From the NCBI GenBank assembly GCA_013398175.1, contig VZRZ01007869.1, positions 497,924 through 561,923 on the forward strand: DNA of 64,000 bases, in the 5' to 3' direction. Shown here piece by piece: positions 25,248-37,178 of this stretch. The position numbers were made by a program, and so were the translations under genes. The notes beneath the pieces are model-generated. The model did not search any database and was not told the origin of the DNA. It saw only the letters and a program-made list of their open reading frames with translations. Source of the stretch: Climacteris rufus. Lineage: Eukaryota; Chordata; Aves; Passeriformes; Climacteridae. Positions within the stretch are counted from its first letter, which is position 1. The number at the start of each line of letters is the position of its first letter.

Positions 25248-25676
25248 GTACATACAGGTATGTATCTCAATTAGTAACGCAAAAATTTGTTTTTTGGCAA
25301 AGTTCAACACAGTGAGACTTTTCTGTCTGCTTTATCAAATGCTAAAATGTCCACATAAAATCTATCAGTTTATGCCAGGATGTGGCATTTCCAAGAGGTG
25401 TTTTCCCTGGGTGGGAAATGGAGTGGAATAGCAGCCAGCCCTATTCTTTGCTACTACTCAGGTCAAATTTCAAGCCCCGAAAGTGTGTTGTGCTGACAGC
25501 ATTGTTGTTGTAAAGATAGCTGTAACAGGATTTCAATGTTTAATGAAAAAGTTTTGTATTGTCCAATTCAAAAATTTAAGACCTCAAGATCCAAGTAATC
25601 AGAAGGGCACTATTATGTATGAAGCACGTACCTAATCCGTAAAAGAATTTGGTGAATTTTTTTTTTGTTAGAAAAG

Positions 25677-26330
25677 ACTTGTGGTTTAACCCTAGCTGAC
25701 AAACAAGCATCACACAGCTGCTTGCTCACCTGCCCCTCATCCTTCAGGGGGGAAAAAGTAAAAGTCAAAAAATTAATGAGTTGAAATAAGAGAAGTGAAA
25801 GAATATAAATAAAAATAATAATTATAATAGCAATAATAATACTATTAATAAAGACAATAAGTTAATAATACAATATAATAAAATAATAATATAATGGATA
25901 ATAAAATAATATTGATGGAAAGGAAAATACCACAGAGGAAAATAAAACCCAAGACAGACAAGTGATGCAAATGAAAACAATTGATGATCACCAGCAGGCT
26001 GAGGCCCAGACACATCCCAAGCAGCAGCCCCCAGCCAACTCTACCCCTAGTTTTGTTGCTGAGCATGGCATCATTTGGTGTAGGATATTCCTCTGGTCAG
26101 TTGGGGTCAGCTGTCCCATCTGTGTCCCCTCCCAAATCCTTGTGCATCCCCGGCCCACTCACTGGTGGGGCAGGATGAGAGTGAGAAAAGGCCTTGGCTC
26201 TGTGTAAGCTCTGCTCAGCAAGAACTAAAACATCCCTGTATTATCAATAGTTTCAAGCATAAATCCATAACACAGCCCCATGCCAGCTACAATGAAGTAA
26301 ATTAACTCTAACCCAGCCAAAACCATTACA
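25677..26330 (-). mobile_element. Solo LTR A of an avian ERV, minus strand
   Basis: Recognised as a common bird LTR from its order of blocks. The plus strand shows GTGGTTTAACCCTAGCTGAC at 25681, a U5-like part, an AT-rich tract, GCTGAGCATGGCATCA (26058), TTGGGGTCAGCTGTCCC (26101), GGCCTTGGCTCTGTGTAAG (26190) and ends CCAGCCAAAACCATTACA at 26330. AAAAG at 25672-25676 and at 26331-26335 is a perfect 5-bp target duplication. It shows the left end is at 25677, where the expected TG has mutated to AC. The retroviral sense strand is minus. Five base pairs fits ERVL-type or some ERV1-type elements. The TATA region has decayed. No internal coding sequence remains. Confidence 0.92.
25800..25915. repeat. 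ATAATA-rich tract within LTR A
   Basis: About 115 bp of almost pure AT made of AATAAT/ATTAAT words. This LTR family normally has a short TTATTA-rich part here, so the tract is probably an expanded internal microsatellite. Confidence 0.85.
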
Positions 26331-28326
26331 AAAAGCAGCCTAAACTTCACACCTCCCTTTTGTGAAGTTCAACAAAATTGTTAAAACATGATATTGTTGT
26401 AAAAAAGACTATAATTGTTCATGACTGGTGAGTTTGCCAGCTTTAGGTCCTGGAGTCACTGATAGGACACCTGTCCTCCTGCGCAGCAGAAGCCACAGCA
26501 CCCCAAGCCGCACAGCTGCTCCAGTGCTTCCTATTTCAGCCAACATGTTCTTACCAGGACACCCTGCATGTGTGCTCAGCAGTGAGATGTTGTGATATGA
26601 GACAGAGTTTTTCTAATACAGGTAATAGATATATTTGCTGATACAGAGAGGAGAGTATAAACACTCTCCCTTATGTTAATGGTTTGCATTTCTAATAAAA
26701 GACAATAAGTACTTCGTGGGTGTATTGAGGTAACTTTTTAACAAAACTAGAGCTGAAAGTCTTCTGACCTGAACCACAGTTTCGGAGAAACCCTGGGGTT
26801 AATCTGAATACAAGCAGACCCCCAGGACACTGGGGTGTTTGCTTAGAACACTCCTGGACACTTGACTGTGTGAAATTCCTAAAACACCATGTAGCATCAA
26901 ACTGACCTAAAATTTCCACTGGGGACCTACCGCTCCCTTGTCTAAGATATTTGTAACAAAACAACAACATCAACAACAACAAAACCCTACCAAAAAAAAA
27001 AGTCCTGCAGGGATGACTAAGTTGCATTAGTTCTCCCAGAGGTATAATGTATACAAATCAAATCAAAATATAAATCATTCCACCCTGTTGTGGGGTTTAT
27101 GCACAGTTTCTTTTAATAAAATATGCAAATATTTTGCAGTAAATTGATTTCCCAGTTTCAGTTCTCTTATCTCCATATTTATTATTCATGATTCTTCTAC
27201 TCCCCTACTTGAGCAGATTAAAAAAAAAAAGAGGGGAAAAAAGCTGTGTGGAGTTCACTTGCTTTTAGGAACTAGCTTTATTATTGTTATTATTAGCACA
27301 ATTTTATACTCCTAGGAGTGAAAGATAAATGTAGATATTACTTCTAATCTCAACCAAAGCTAAGAGGTAATACAATGACACTCTTTAATGCAAATCACTG
27401 CAATAAATGACTACATAGCCCAAGTGTTCTGCTGCATTACAAATTGTAATGAAAGTTTGAATTGCTGAGCAAAATGACTGTTGTTTAACCTGTGACCAAG
27501 CTGGATGGTATCAGTTCTGTTGTTAAAGGTGTACACACTATGACTATAGAGGAAATAAACCCAAATATTTCAGATATCTAAAATTGTTGCTGAATAGGCT
27601 TTCTGGTTAAAAGAAGTAAATTGCTGGTCAGTTTTCTATCGCATAAGCTGACGTATGTAATTGCTGTTTGCCATCACTATGCAGTTAACAAGTTCTGCAG
27701 CAGAGATCAAGATGGGTCAAACGTGGGTGCACCATTCTGGTTGCTGGTGCTGGAGGTCTCTGTTGGGATAAAGGACAGAGAGATGAGGGAGTCACCCACG
27801 GTCAGGGCAGCAGAGCAGGCACAGCTCATCGGTGCTAGGAGAAGGTCAAAGAACAAGTCAAGGGAAGGGAGAATGAGACTCCAAAACCAAACAAATATGG
27901 GGTTTCAGTTCTGTATCAAGGGGGTTCTCTCGCAGTACCGGTATAACTTATTACAAGCACATGCTCCAACTAAGCTCCATTTTCAAACTCTTTTCAATTT
28001 AATTAGGTATAATGATTTCTTTCCATTAAGATCCTCAGTGTATTACAGGTCTCATTTTTTAAAATGTGTCTGTGTTTTAGCCATCCAATTGCTTTTTGAA
28101 GGATTTAAAACTTTTATTCCTCTACAAATAAAGGGTCAGACCTGTAAATATTCCAGTAGGAATTAGAGTTGAGTAACAAACCCTAGAGGGAAAGAAAGAT
28201 TTTTACAGATACTCTAGGTTTGTTGGACTGGCTGAAGGATTAAATTACATTTTGTTCTGATAGTACACTGCTTTACAGGAGTTTGGGTGACTGTGACCAT
28301 GAATTTTGATCTTTGCAGAAACAACA

Positions 28327-28355
28327 TTTTCTTCTGAAAATTCCTCAGAAGAAAA
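28327..28355. repeat. Perfect 11-bp inverted repeat, 7-nt loop
   Basis: TTTTCTTCTGA at 28327-28337 pairs exactly with TCAGAAGAAAA at 28345-28355 across a 7-base loop. The stem is AT-rich and no U-run terminator logic applies in a vertebrate genome. Its role is unknown. Confidence 0.6.
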
Positions 28356-28603
28356 ATTCCCAACAAGACCCTAAGGTGGGCTATTTGTGAAAAGACGGTT
28401 CTGCAAGGTTTGGCCCAAAGCACTGAAGATCAAATTCTCTCTCAAGTCAAAGAAATTGTGTCAGCACAGAATCTGGCCTTAGGTATAAGCAGTGAAAAGA
28501 GACTGCATTGCAACTGCATTGGCATTGCAAATCAGATGGGGAAAGAAGGAAAATTCACAGAAAGACCTTAGATTTCTTTCTAAGTGTTCCATATCTTCTC
28601 TGC

Positions 28604-28753
28604 CAAAAAAAAAAAAAAAAAAAAAAATTGGGTTTTTTTTTGCATTTCGACATCCNNNNNNNNNNNNNNNNNNNNNNNNNNNNTCTCCCATAAAAAAAAA
28701 AAAAAAAAAAAAAAAAATTGGGTTTGTCTCTGCATTTCAGCATCAGCTTTCAC
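28604..28753. repeat. A-run plus flank repeated on both sides of a gap
   Basis: To the left of the gap, a run of about 23 A is followed by TTGGGTTT, then TGCATTTC and CATC. To the right, a run of about 25 A is followed by TTGGGTTT, then TGCATTTC and CATC. The two copies differ at the few bases between these blocks. They look like two readings of one locus. Confidence 0.75.
28656..28683. other. Assembly gap (28 N)
   Basis: Undetermined bases. The gap lies between near-duplicate flanks, so the true gap length may be zero or negative. Confidence 1.
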
Positions 28754-29329
28754 CTGGCATAAACCCCTGTTTTAAATGGAATGCCATCATTAAACTAATG
28801 TGACAATGTGAAAAGTTGCACTCCTGTCTCTGGAAAAACTTGCAGGTTTATTCAAAAGTAAAATAATCCTCTTTGTAGGCTGACAACAAGTTATTTTCCG
28901 TAGGCAGGTTTTTTGATGTTTACTTCCTTGACAAGCAAGTAAGACGCTTTTTCGTCAGAGAACCTGACACATTATTAGAAATTTTGATTGGCCATCTGCT
29001 TTTTCTCTTCAGTCTCCCTCATAATGCTCCCACCATTTGTCTTCTCTGCGTTGGTGCACACCAGGACCTAAAGCAGAGGTCAGGCATGGCAGTGGGTCAG
29101 GGAGGAATAGACTCCAGACTGCTGGATTTCTGAGTGCAGTCAACTGTTACCCACTACTGCTTGGTTACATCCAGTACAGTACTTTTTTATTATTATTTTA
29201 TTAAGATGTAAATTAAATCTAAAAAACTATGAGAAAGAAAAGTCTACTTGAAAAAGTTTGCTCATGTTGCAGAGTATTATCTGTAAGTCCTCCAGCTAGG
29301 CTAAAAGCCTATCCCACTGCTCCTTGGGA

Positions 29330-29760
29330 TTTCTAGTGAATTAATAATGTCACTGATGAATATTCAAAAGTAGGCAGCTATTGTGCCTCCAAGCACATAA
29401 TTAATTATTCATTACCCATTTTTATTCACTGAATTAAAAAACACAGGGTGCTCTGGGAAATGAAGTGTAGTTCACTGCAGGGGCATGAAATTCTACACTG
29501 CCCCTTTAAGGATTATTACTCTGTATTTATAGTTGCCAGGGCAACATAAATGCTGGGCAATTAGATCATGGGTTGTCCCTGAAGACTGATGGGATAATAA
29601 GCAGTAGTCAAGTATTAAGTTGACCCAGTAAATGTCCCACATGAATAAACCCGGGCTAGGACCACAGCTGGCATCTTTCAAATAAAACTTTTACATTAAT
29701 ATAGTTTAAAAGGTGCATTTATCCGGGAATTGAGCATGCATCCACAGTGGGAAGGCTGTG
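29330..29760. promoter_or_regulatory. Candidate conserved non-coding element
   Basis: A unique block dense in TAAT/ATTA homeodomain-like words (ATTAATTATTCATTACCC near 29400), a near-perfect RFX X-box at 29532 and several CAATTA-type words. It has no long open frame and no repeat similarity. The composition resembles deeply conserved developmental enhancers. Conservation cannot be seen from one genome, so this is an inference. Confidence 0.25.
29532..29545. promoter_or_regulatory. RFX X-box, perfect inverted arms
   Basis: GTTGCCAGGGCAAC has two perfect 6-bp arms (GTTGCC/GGCAAC) around a 2-base spacer and differs from the classical palindromic X-box at one spacer base. RFX dimers bind this sequence. 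No gene start lies nearby in the window, so it would have to act as a distal site. Confidence 0.45.
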
Positions 29761-32700
29761 GAGAGGACTAATACCACTTCCTGGTGGTGGTCCACAGGCT
29801 TTGTTCCTTGGGCCGGGCTTTGTGCAAAGTTAGGAGAATATTGAGCCTCTAAAAAACTCAGAAGTGGGGAGAGCCCCACATTTACCCCCTAAGAGCCAAT
29901 GCTCTGTGTTGGTGGAATTCCTTTTTTTCCCTACTCATTCTGCAAAACTCAACAGCAGGGGAGAAAATCAGTTTGGTTATGAGCTTTAAAAAACAGGTAT
30001 TAAAATTTTACCAAAAAGCCCCTCCAGAAAACCAAAAAACAACCCTACAGCTATTTAACTGGGTATGATTTTGCCTTAAAAACAGTTTAACAGAATCATA
30101 GCATCAAGATAACCCCTGTAAATTATTACCTGTGAGATGTGTTACTGAGGGCATTTTCCAGACAATAGTGATCTAAAAATATGAAATGAAAAGAATCAGA
30201 GAGATTCCCCTAAATGACTTTTTTTTTCCAGTTTTTTCGTAAATATAAGCTTAAAATTGTTGCTGGCTACTGGCCATCCCTTTTTTCACTGAATTAATTT
30301 TCTGCAAATCCTTCTACACAAGTTCAGAAATTTGTCTTTCTCTCAAAATGATTTTCAAGTTAAAAAGATAAAATCATAAACTGTGGAGAACCCACACACA
30401 TATATTATTCATTTTTTTTCCCCAGTAATACTTGTCACATTACTTTTTTTTTTTAAACTTAATTCTTTCCACTATCCCCACTGGTGACACGAGGTGATGG
30501 TTTTATTGTGCTTTTAGATCACTAATTTTATAGAAGAAAATGGAAAACCACTGCTTATCTCTGCCTGCAGACACTTGGCCATGCTAAAGCATGAAATAGT
30601 TCTCAGTTAGAGATATAGTAATGCTTTCTATAGTTTTGTAATACAGGGGAAAAAAATACAATTCCCAGGAAGTATTATACATCCCTCAGTGTAAGAGAAA
30701 AGACACATCTTATCAGTGAGTGTGTGCATAGATTTATCCTAACATACAGATACACATCACATTGCCCCAGACAGCTGAATGCATTTACTCATTCATTAAA
30801 ATTATGTTTATATATAATGAAATTACTAGCTTTGTAGTGAAAATATTTTGAGGAAGAAAGCAAGTGCTTAGATGCAATTTTTCTGTGATAGTATTCTTTG
30901 TCATAGCTTTCAGCAGACTACATTTTTTTACACCTAATTATTTGGGGAAGAATTCCTAAAGAGGAAAGGATGGACACTGTTAAGAGCTGAGGGGACAAGT
31001 GTGCCCAGACCACCTGGTCAGACACTGGACAATGTGGATTTCAGACAGTATGATTTACATGCTTAAAGTTAAGCATGTGCTTAATTATTTTTACAGGATC
31101 AGATCCTGAGAGTTGAGCAGCTTGTCCAATCTCTAAGCCTGGTTAGGGGTTTAGGCCACCTCTGTCATCTGGGATGGAACATCATTCTCATGTGCTCAGG
31201 CAGGAGTTTGTTCAGGAGATGTAGCACGACTGCCCCTCAACAGAACCAAAAACCCTGAGCTGCAGGTTCAGGACACACATTCAAGGACATTCACCCTGTC
31301 AGGGTTCTCCTCCACCACATAACGGATCTGCAGGGATAGCAAACCCTAGGATATCACCTGTGCTGCTTTTATTACTTTCTGTTGAGTACTGTGTGTATTT
31401 CTCAATGACAAGTCAAAAGATATGTGGGAATATTTCTAGGTACGAAATATATTCATTTTCATACTTATAAATATGGATGTGGTTATATATTATATATGTG
31501 TGCACAGACACTAAAATGGAAAATGTCTAGTGCAAATTAATTCGTTTGCATTTGTGGATTTGAAATATCAGCAAAATATCATTTCTAGCAATTATTTTTA
31601 GCTACAGGTAAATGATAGAGGACTGGTTGCAGCAGCTTGTATCCATTTATTAATTACAAGAATGCAAAAAAATTGACAAAAACAATTTAGATTTCTTTCA
31701 TAGCATTGTGAATCTCAGGACAATATCCTGCAGAATTAGTCAGTAATTCTTCGCTTGGACATAGTCCACAAGAAGCCTGACAAAAATCAGCTGCACTGGA
31801 TGCTTCTGCAGCGTTCTGGTCTGGTCTTCCATTGTAAGAAGATACAAAACAATAACAAGTTCACGGGGAATCTCTGTCTTACTTAATAGAAAAATTAGGA
31901 ACTGTTCCAATCTGCAAGACCTAGCAAGAAAAACAGCATGATCAAGTAGAGATGTTGATTTTGCTGGAAGGAACACACTATCCAAAGTTCAAAGTAGGCT
32001 CATGTGGTGATAATCAATCGCTATACTAATAGCAGCACTAAAGAGTTGTGATTAACAAGGTCATAGCTTTGGCCAGAGAACTTATAACAAGTGATCTCCC
32101 AAAAGTTACTTCTGAACCTCTTGACCTGGAAGGTCTCACCCCAAAGTCTCAATGAGTTCAGCCCCAGACAAGGAGACATTTTCACCAGTATTTCTAGATC
32201 TCCTGGAAGAAAGGATGGGTTTTGTGGGTAACACTGCACTCCTGGACTGCACAGATGGGCATTGAGCTCCCCTGATAACATTTGGCTCAAGACAAGTAAC
32301 AGCCTACACAGCATATGAGAGGACTTTAAGTGAACTGGAGTACCAGAATATTGACATTTGGGACAGTAAAGGTAAACTAAAAGGTCACCCAAACATGGCA
32401 CCAGTAAGGTCCATCTAGGCCATTTCCCAAGAAACATAGTAACAAAATGTCGTGCTGTTATCCAAGTTTAAATTAAGAGAAAAACACACACAGCCTTCAA
32501 GGTGACTTGAGCATGCATCTTACTAGGTTCACAGCTGTGAGATTTTTAGCTTGGGATTTTTTAAGAGAGTTTTCTGGGTTTGATTTTTTTTTTTTTCCAG
32601 AGGGCTTCATTTTCTTGTTTGTTTGGTTTTTCTCTTTGTTAAACCATTATTGAACACCCAAAATAGAAGTCTTGCATTTTTAGGAAAAAGACCTCCAGTC

Positions 32701-33048
32701 TGCAGTCTTCTGTGGGAGCTGAAACAGCTGCTTTAGCAGGCAAATCCTAGAGTTCAAACAAAAGAACTGACTTTGCTGGGAAAGTCACTGAAAGAAAATG
32801 TGAGTGGTTTTCCACTCCTTAGAAATGCGGAACCAGTCCCCACAATAGGAATCTGCTGCAAGGCTCCAGAGCACAAAGACTTTGGACAATCACCTGTATA
32901 ACTAAAAATGGAATTCATTTTACAATTAATCTCACTGCATTCATCCCTGCGTAGAAAAGGTGGAAGATAGAAGCCTGTGGGAATGCAAAGTGCTCAGACT
33001 GGATCTGAAGGAAATTTTCTGCTATGTGATGGCAAGTCATGGTATCAA

Positions 33049-33066
33049 GCATGATATATATCATGC
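33049..33066. repeat. Perfect 18-bp palindrome
   Basis: GCATGATATATATCATGC is its own reverse complement. About 0.2 such palindromes would be expected in 64 kb of random sequence, more if AT-rich. Confidence 0.7.
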
Positions 33067-36000
33067 ATCCATTATTTCACCTCTCTGTGGCAAGGGATGG
33101 TGGTGCCAGGCACCCTGCTTCCTGCATGCAGGGTATGGCCAAAGAGCTGTTTAAATACATATCAAGCAAACTATTTTCCTAGGACCGATTTCAGTTTTTA
33201 TTTTTAACTGCTTGGAACCAGCAAAGCCTCCATATCACAACTCTCACTGTGAGGGCGTTACTGCTGTGATTGTGAATAACAGCTACACAAAGACACTGCT
33301 GCCATATTTATCCAGCCCATCTCCTACAAATTCATTTCTTCCTCTTCTCCCATTGATGCCCATTCCTTGGCATTCACACTTTCTGCCTCAGAAAGAAAAT
33401 CCTCTTTCAAGACTTATATCCATTCTGCAGTCCTCCTCCCTCAGCAGTGCACCTGTATTTATGACAAAGGAAATGTTAATAATGCAAAAAATATGACAAG
33501 CTCATTGAAGAAAATAGGAGCCTCCTTTGTTTTAGATCCCTGGCTTGCCTGGTGCTTTGTCACTAAATTTGTCAGCTGTATGACACCTGACGCAAAAGCT
33601 CCTGAAGATAGTCAGGTTGTCTTTGGTCTCTCTAGGACGTGCTGAGCACACATGAAGATCTCTGTGTCGGGGCTAAAAGCAGAGGAACAACACTATCAAG
33701 CTAACAGTATTGAAATTTTAGTATTCACCTTTTTTCCTAGAAGAGGAAAATTGCCCACACTAAGTGGAAGTGTCTGTGTACTGAGACATCAGGTCTTAAA
33801 ATCAGCAAAAGTGACTGGCTTGTTAGCCACAAATAGCACACAGAAACCAAAGGCACATTTACACAGACAACACTAACACTGTAGATGTGCCTGTTGCTCA
33901 CTCAGAAGATCCACATCAATGGCACCAGCACCCGAACTAATTAGCTCTCAGTGGCCCAGTGCTAGCAGGGCTGGAACCTTTGCGAAGTGCTGCACTTCAC
34001 AATGTGGATACAGGAGACACCTGGAGATACCAGTCCCACGTGCCATTGCACAGCATCGACCTGACTCAAAGGATTGATCAAAGGTCATGGAGAAGAAAAG
34101 TGACAAATCCACGATGGAAGACACAGATTTCCCAAATTCTCATCCCGTGTTTAATTCCTCTGTGCTTCAAGGAGTTCAAGAATTCAACTGGACAGGTTAA
34201 TGTGGGGTGATGTGTGGGCAGATTTGCTCCATTGAAGACATTCTTGATTTACAAAGGAAAAGGTGACAGTGAGAAAATCACATCTCACAGACAGTGTACT
34301 ATATGGGTTGAAGTTAAAATATTTTTGGAGATGCACGTTTACCTTCTAGGGCATCCACAGTGCAGCATCAGGGAGCAGAGGATAGAAAGAACAGGAGGAA
34401 AGACTGAACTAAGAGAAAGATAAATTGTGCTCTATGAAAACAACGTTACAAAAATTATCAGGAAGGCATATCTATATTGCAGGAAACCTACAGCAATCAA
34501 CTTAGTTCTTATAGTTGATCAGAAGCACTTGATAAAATATTATATTTAAGTATTCTATTATATAATTTAACAGATCTAGTTATGTACAATCTTGTGTCTA
34601 AATATATAGAAATGTGTGTATATATGTATATGTTTATAGGTATATTGGGAGAACATAAAAGACATTTTTAACCATCTGTTTTAAGCAATGCATCTATATT
34701 AGACACTAGCAAAATGAAGGGGGGAAGAAGAAAAAATGTGAAAAGGAATTTTTCTCTCCCACAACTCCCAATCTTTAATTACAATACACAGGTAAATAAG
34801 GAGACAGGCAGAGGAGCAGGCAGAAGGGCACAGATAAAAGGGCATGTATGTTCAAAGGAAACATAATTACCTGCTATTCCCTTGCTCTCTGGAAAAAAGT
34901 TCAGAGTTTCAATACTGACAGAAGCTAAAAATTGATCCATAGAAAAATGTTCACTTCACTGGAGGCTGCAAAAGAGCCTTAGCAACTGACACAGAGGAAA
35001 GTTGTTCTGAATTCCTTCAGGCAGGTTGGAAGGCAGCTCTGACTTGAATAACGCAAGAGGCCTTTGAGGCATACAGATGCCCTCCTTTCTGAAAAGTTTT
35101 TCTTGGAAAGCAAACTTCCTCCTCTCAACTCACACTTGGCAGAGAGGATTGTGGTCCAGACTTGCTGTGCACATTATTTCGTTCCAGTATCAGTGGACAC
35201 AGCTCAACAAATGTTAATAGTTCTTTCCTGCTTAGAGCTTTTTATATCAAACACAAGTAATCATTCAGTCTGCCCCTTCCCTCCTTCCATTCTGCTTAGT
35301 CTTTATTTCCTGCCCATCCTAGCTCCCTTCGCCTTCTCTACTCTGCCTTCTGACAAACTCAGCCTGAGAAAATTAAATATTTATTTCTTTCCAAGCCCTG
35401 TAACCTTGTAGTGCAAAGGGTACAAGCACATCTGGACGTGAACAGTTTACAGACTTTCATCTCTGCAATGTAGCATGGCATTAATCCTTCTGTCCCCTCC
35501 AACCTAAATCTCCCTATGGGGCAAGGAATAGCTCTTTTCCCATGTTTCAATTACAATCACAATGGAGTCTTTGGCATATTTTGAAAACTCCATTGGCTGG
35601 ATTGGTGCACCCATGGTTGGGATAGAGCGTGAAGTCAACAAGGCTCTGCTAGCCCTGCATGTGCTCCTGATGCTCCTCCTCTGCTCCAGCTCAGCACCAA
35701 GCTTCTCCTCTTAGTTTTCTATAATCAGGGACAACTTCTATAAAGCAGTATTAGAGGTTCTTCTCTGTCATCATCTTCAGCCATGTCCATATTTTCTTTA
35801 GAGCAATAATTAAAACAACATATTCAGCAGCTGGGTTATTTTTTCCCCTAGATTTAATCTGTTCAGGCTCTGATTTACATATTAAAAGCACTAATTAGCC
35901 CCTCAGAGTGTCTGAGCACGGATAGTGCAATAACTGGTCATGTAGTCACTAGAGACCACTCCCTAGTGCTTTTGGTAAGATCTCATGTATACAGCCCCAG

Positions 36001-37119
36001 TCTCTGGATGGCAGGAATGGCCATGTGTAGAGGGTTGTCTGCTTTGTTTCACATCATTGAGGGACTGGAGTGCCGGATTGCTTCATTCTTGCATTTTTTC
36101 TTCTCTTTGAAGTGTTGTGTTTGATCTGTTTGCTTGTCTGTCAGGTTTTCCCCCTACCCCATTCCCTATTGTGTCATGTACAAGAGTCTGCGAGAGGATG
36201 GACTGCCTTTGGCCAATGCTGTTGCAGAAAATTCCAGTCCAATCAAAGGCACAATGGCCTTTTCTCTCAGCTTTGATGCAGCATTCAAATAAACAAGAAC
36301 TGTGTATTCAAAGAGGAAAAGAATTCAATAACCCTCTGAGCCATTCTTCTGGCTAAGGATATTCGACGGAATCATTTAATTTTCTTTGCATGTTTAGAAG
36401 TCACCTACAAAATCACTCAGTGGTCTGGAAGCAATGTTTCATAGCCCTAGGTGAGAGGCCTGAGACTCAATCCTGCTTGAGCTTGTTTCCAAAGCTGCCA
36501 GAAGCTATGAAGCCTCCAGGGTGGGAAGAAAGGCTCTCCAAACCCAACTAACAGAGTTTTAATACTCAGTTTCTTTCTGGAAATGTGTAAAGGCAAGACA
36601 AGCACCTCTTCCCCAGCAATCACTGTGAATACCCCATGTTTTTAGAGGATGCAGAATGTCTCATTACCCTGGAAAAGGTACAGGGCTTGTTTCCTCACAT
36701 GCGATGCTGAGACATGAAAATGAAGCTTTTTGCTTGGGCATTGGGAGCTGGTATCACCACACAGCACTGAACTGCCTTGCCTTATAGCACCTGGCCCCTT
36801 GGAGGGATATTTGCACCGTATTTAATCAGTAAATTCCTTTGGGAAACACAACAGAGCAATTGGGCACCAGGCAGGAGCACTTCTCCCTCTTCTGAAGAAG
36901 CTGTGCCATGGATCAGTAGAGGCTTTTTGGACCAAGGCTAGGGAGGAAGCAAGAACAAACTACCTAAATCAGTTCCAAGAGGAGATGAAGTTCTCTCCAT
37001 TGCTCCACTCGTGTAGCTTAAGTAGTCTTACATAAATATCTTAACTCCATCACCAGGCAAACGAGGCAAATGGTTTTTAGAGCAAGGAACTCTCGAATAT
37101 CAGTTTGAGCAAGCCTTAT

Positions 37120-37178
37120 AGAACCATAGAATCATTAAGGTTGTAAAAGACCTCCAAGATCATCGAGTCCAACTAGGA
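37120..37178 (-). mobile_element. CR1 LINE, extreme 3' tail only
   Basis: The plus strand reads ATAGAACCATAGAATCATTA, then GGTTGTAAAAGACCTCCAAG and ATCATCGAGTCCAACTA, the reverse complement of the well-known CR1 terminus including its ATTCTATG-type repeats. Only about 60 bp inserted, an extreme 5' truncation. Confidence 0.9.

Larger units (their letters stand above)
13353..25676. other. Mostly unique non-coding stretch
   Basis: No gene or large repeat is recognised in this 12 kb. It holds simple T-rich sequence, short tandem repeats and a few palindromes, listed separately. Frames of 126 and 84 codons on the minus strand near 19902-20284 lack any recognisable domain. Confidence 0.5.
26331..37117. 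other. Mostly unique non-coding stretch
   Basis: No gene recognised. Frames of 181 codons (27621-28166, plus) and 138 codons (32021-32437, minus) carry no motif I know and have no supporting signals. It contains an assembly gap, a candidate conserved block at 29330-29760 and palindromes, listed separately. Confidence 0.5.

Noticed and set aside
27621..28166. A 181-codon plus-strand frame
   Set aside because: No recognisable domain or targeting signal, ordinary AT-rich composition and no splice or promoter context. It is compatible with chance in 64 kb.
30088..30110. CAGAATCATAGCATC resembling a CR1 tail
   Set aside because: Only about 15 bases match and the adjoining sequence does not continue into the CR1 3' UTR.
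32021..32437. A 138-codon minus-strand frame with hydrophobic start
   Set aside because: No motif or family resemblance that I can name, and no supporting signals.
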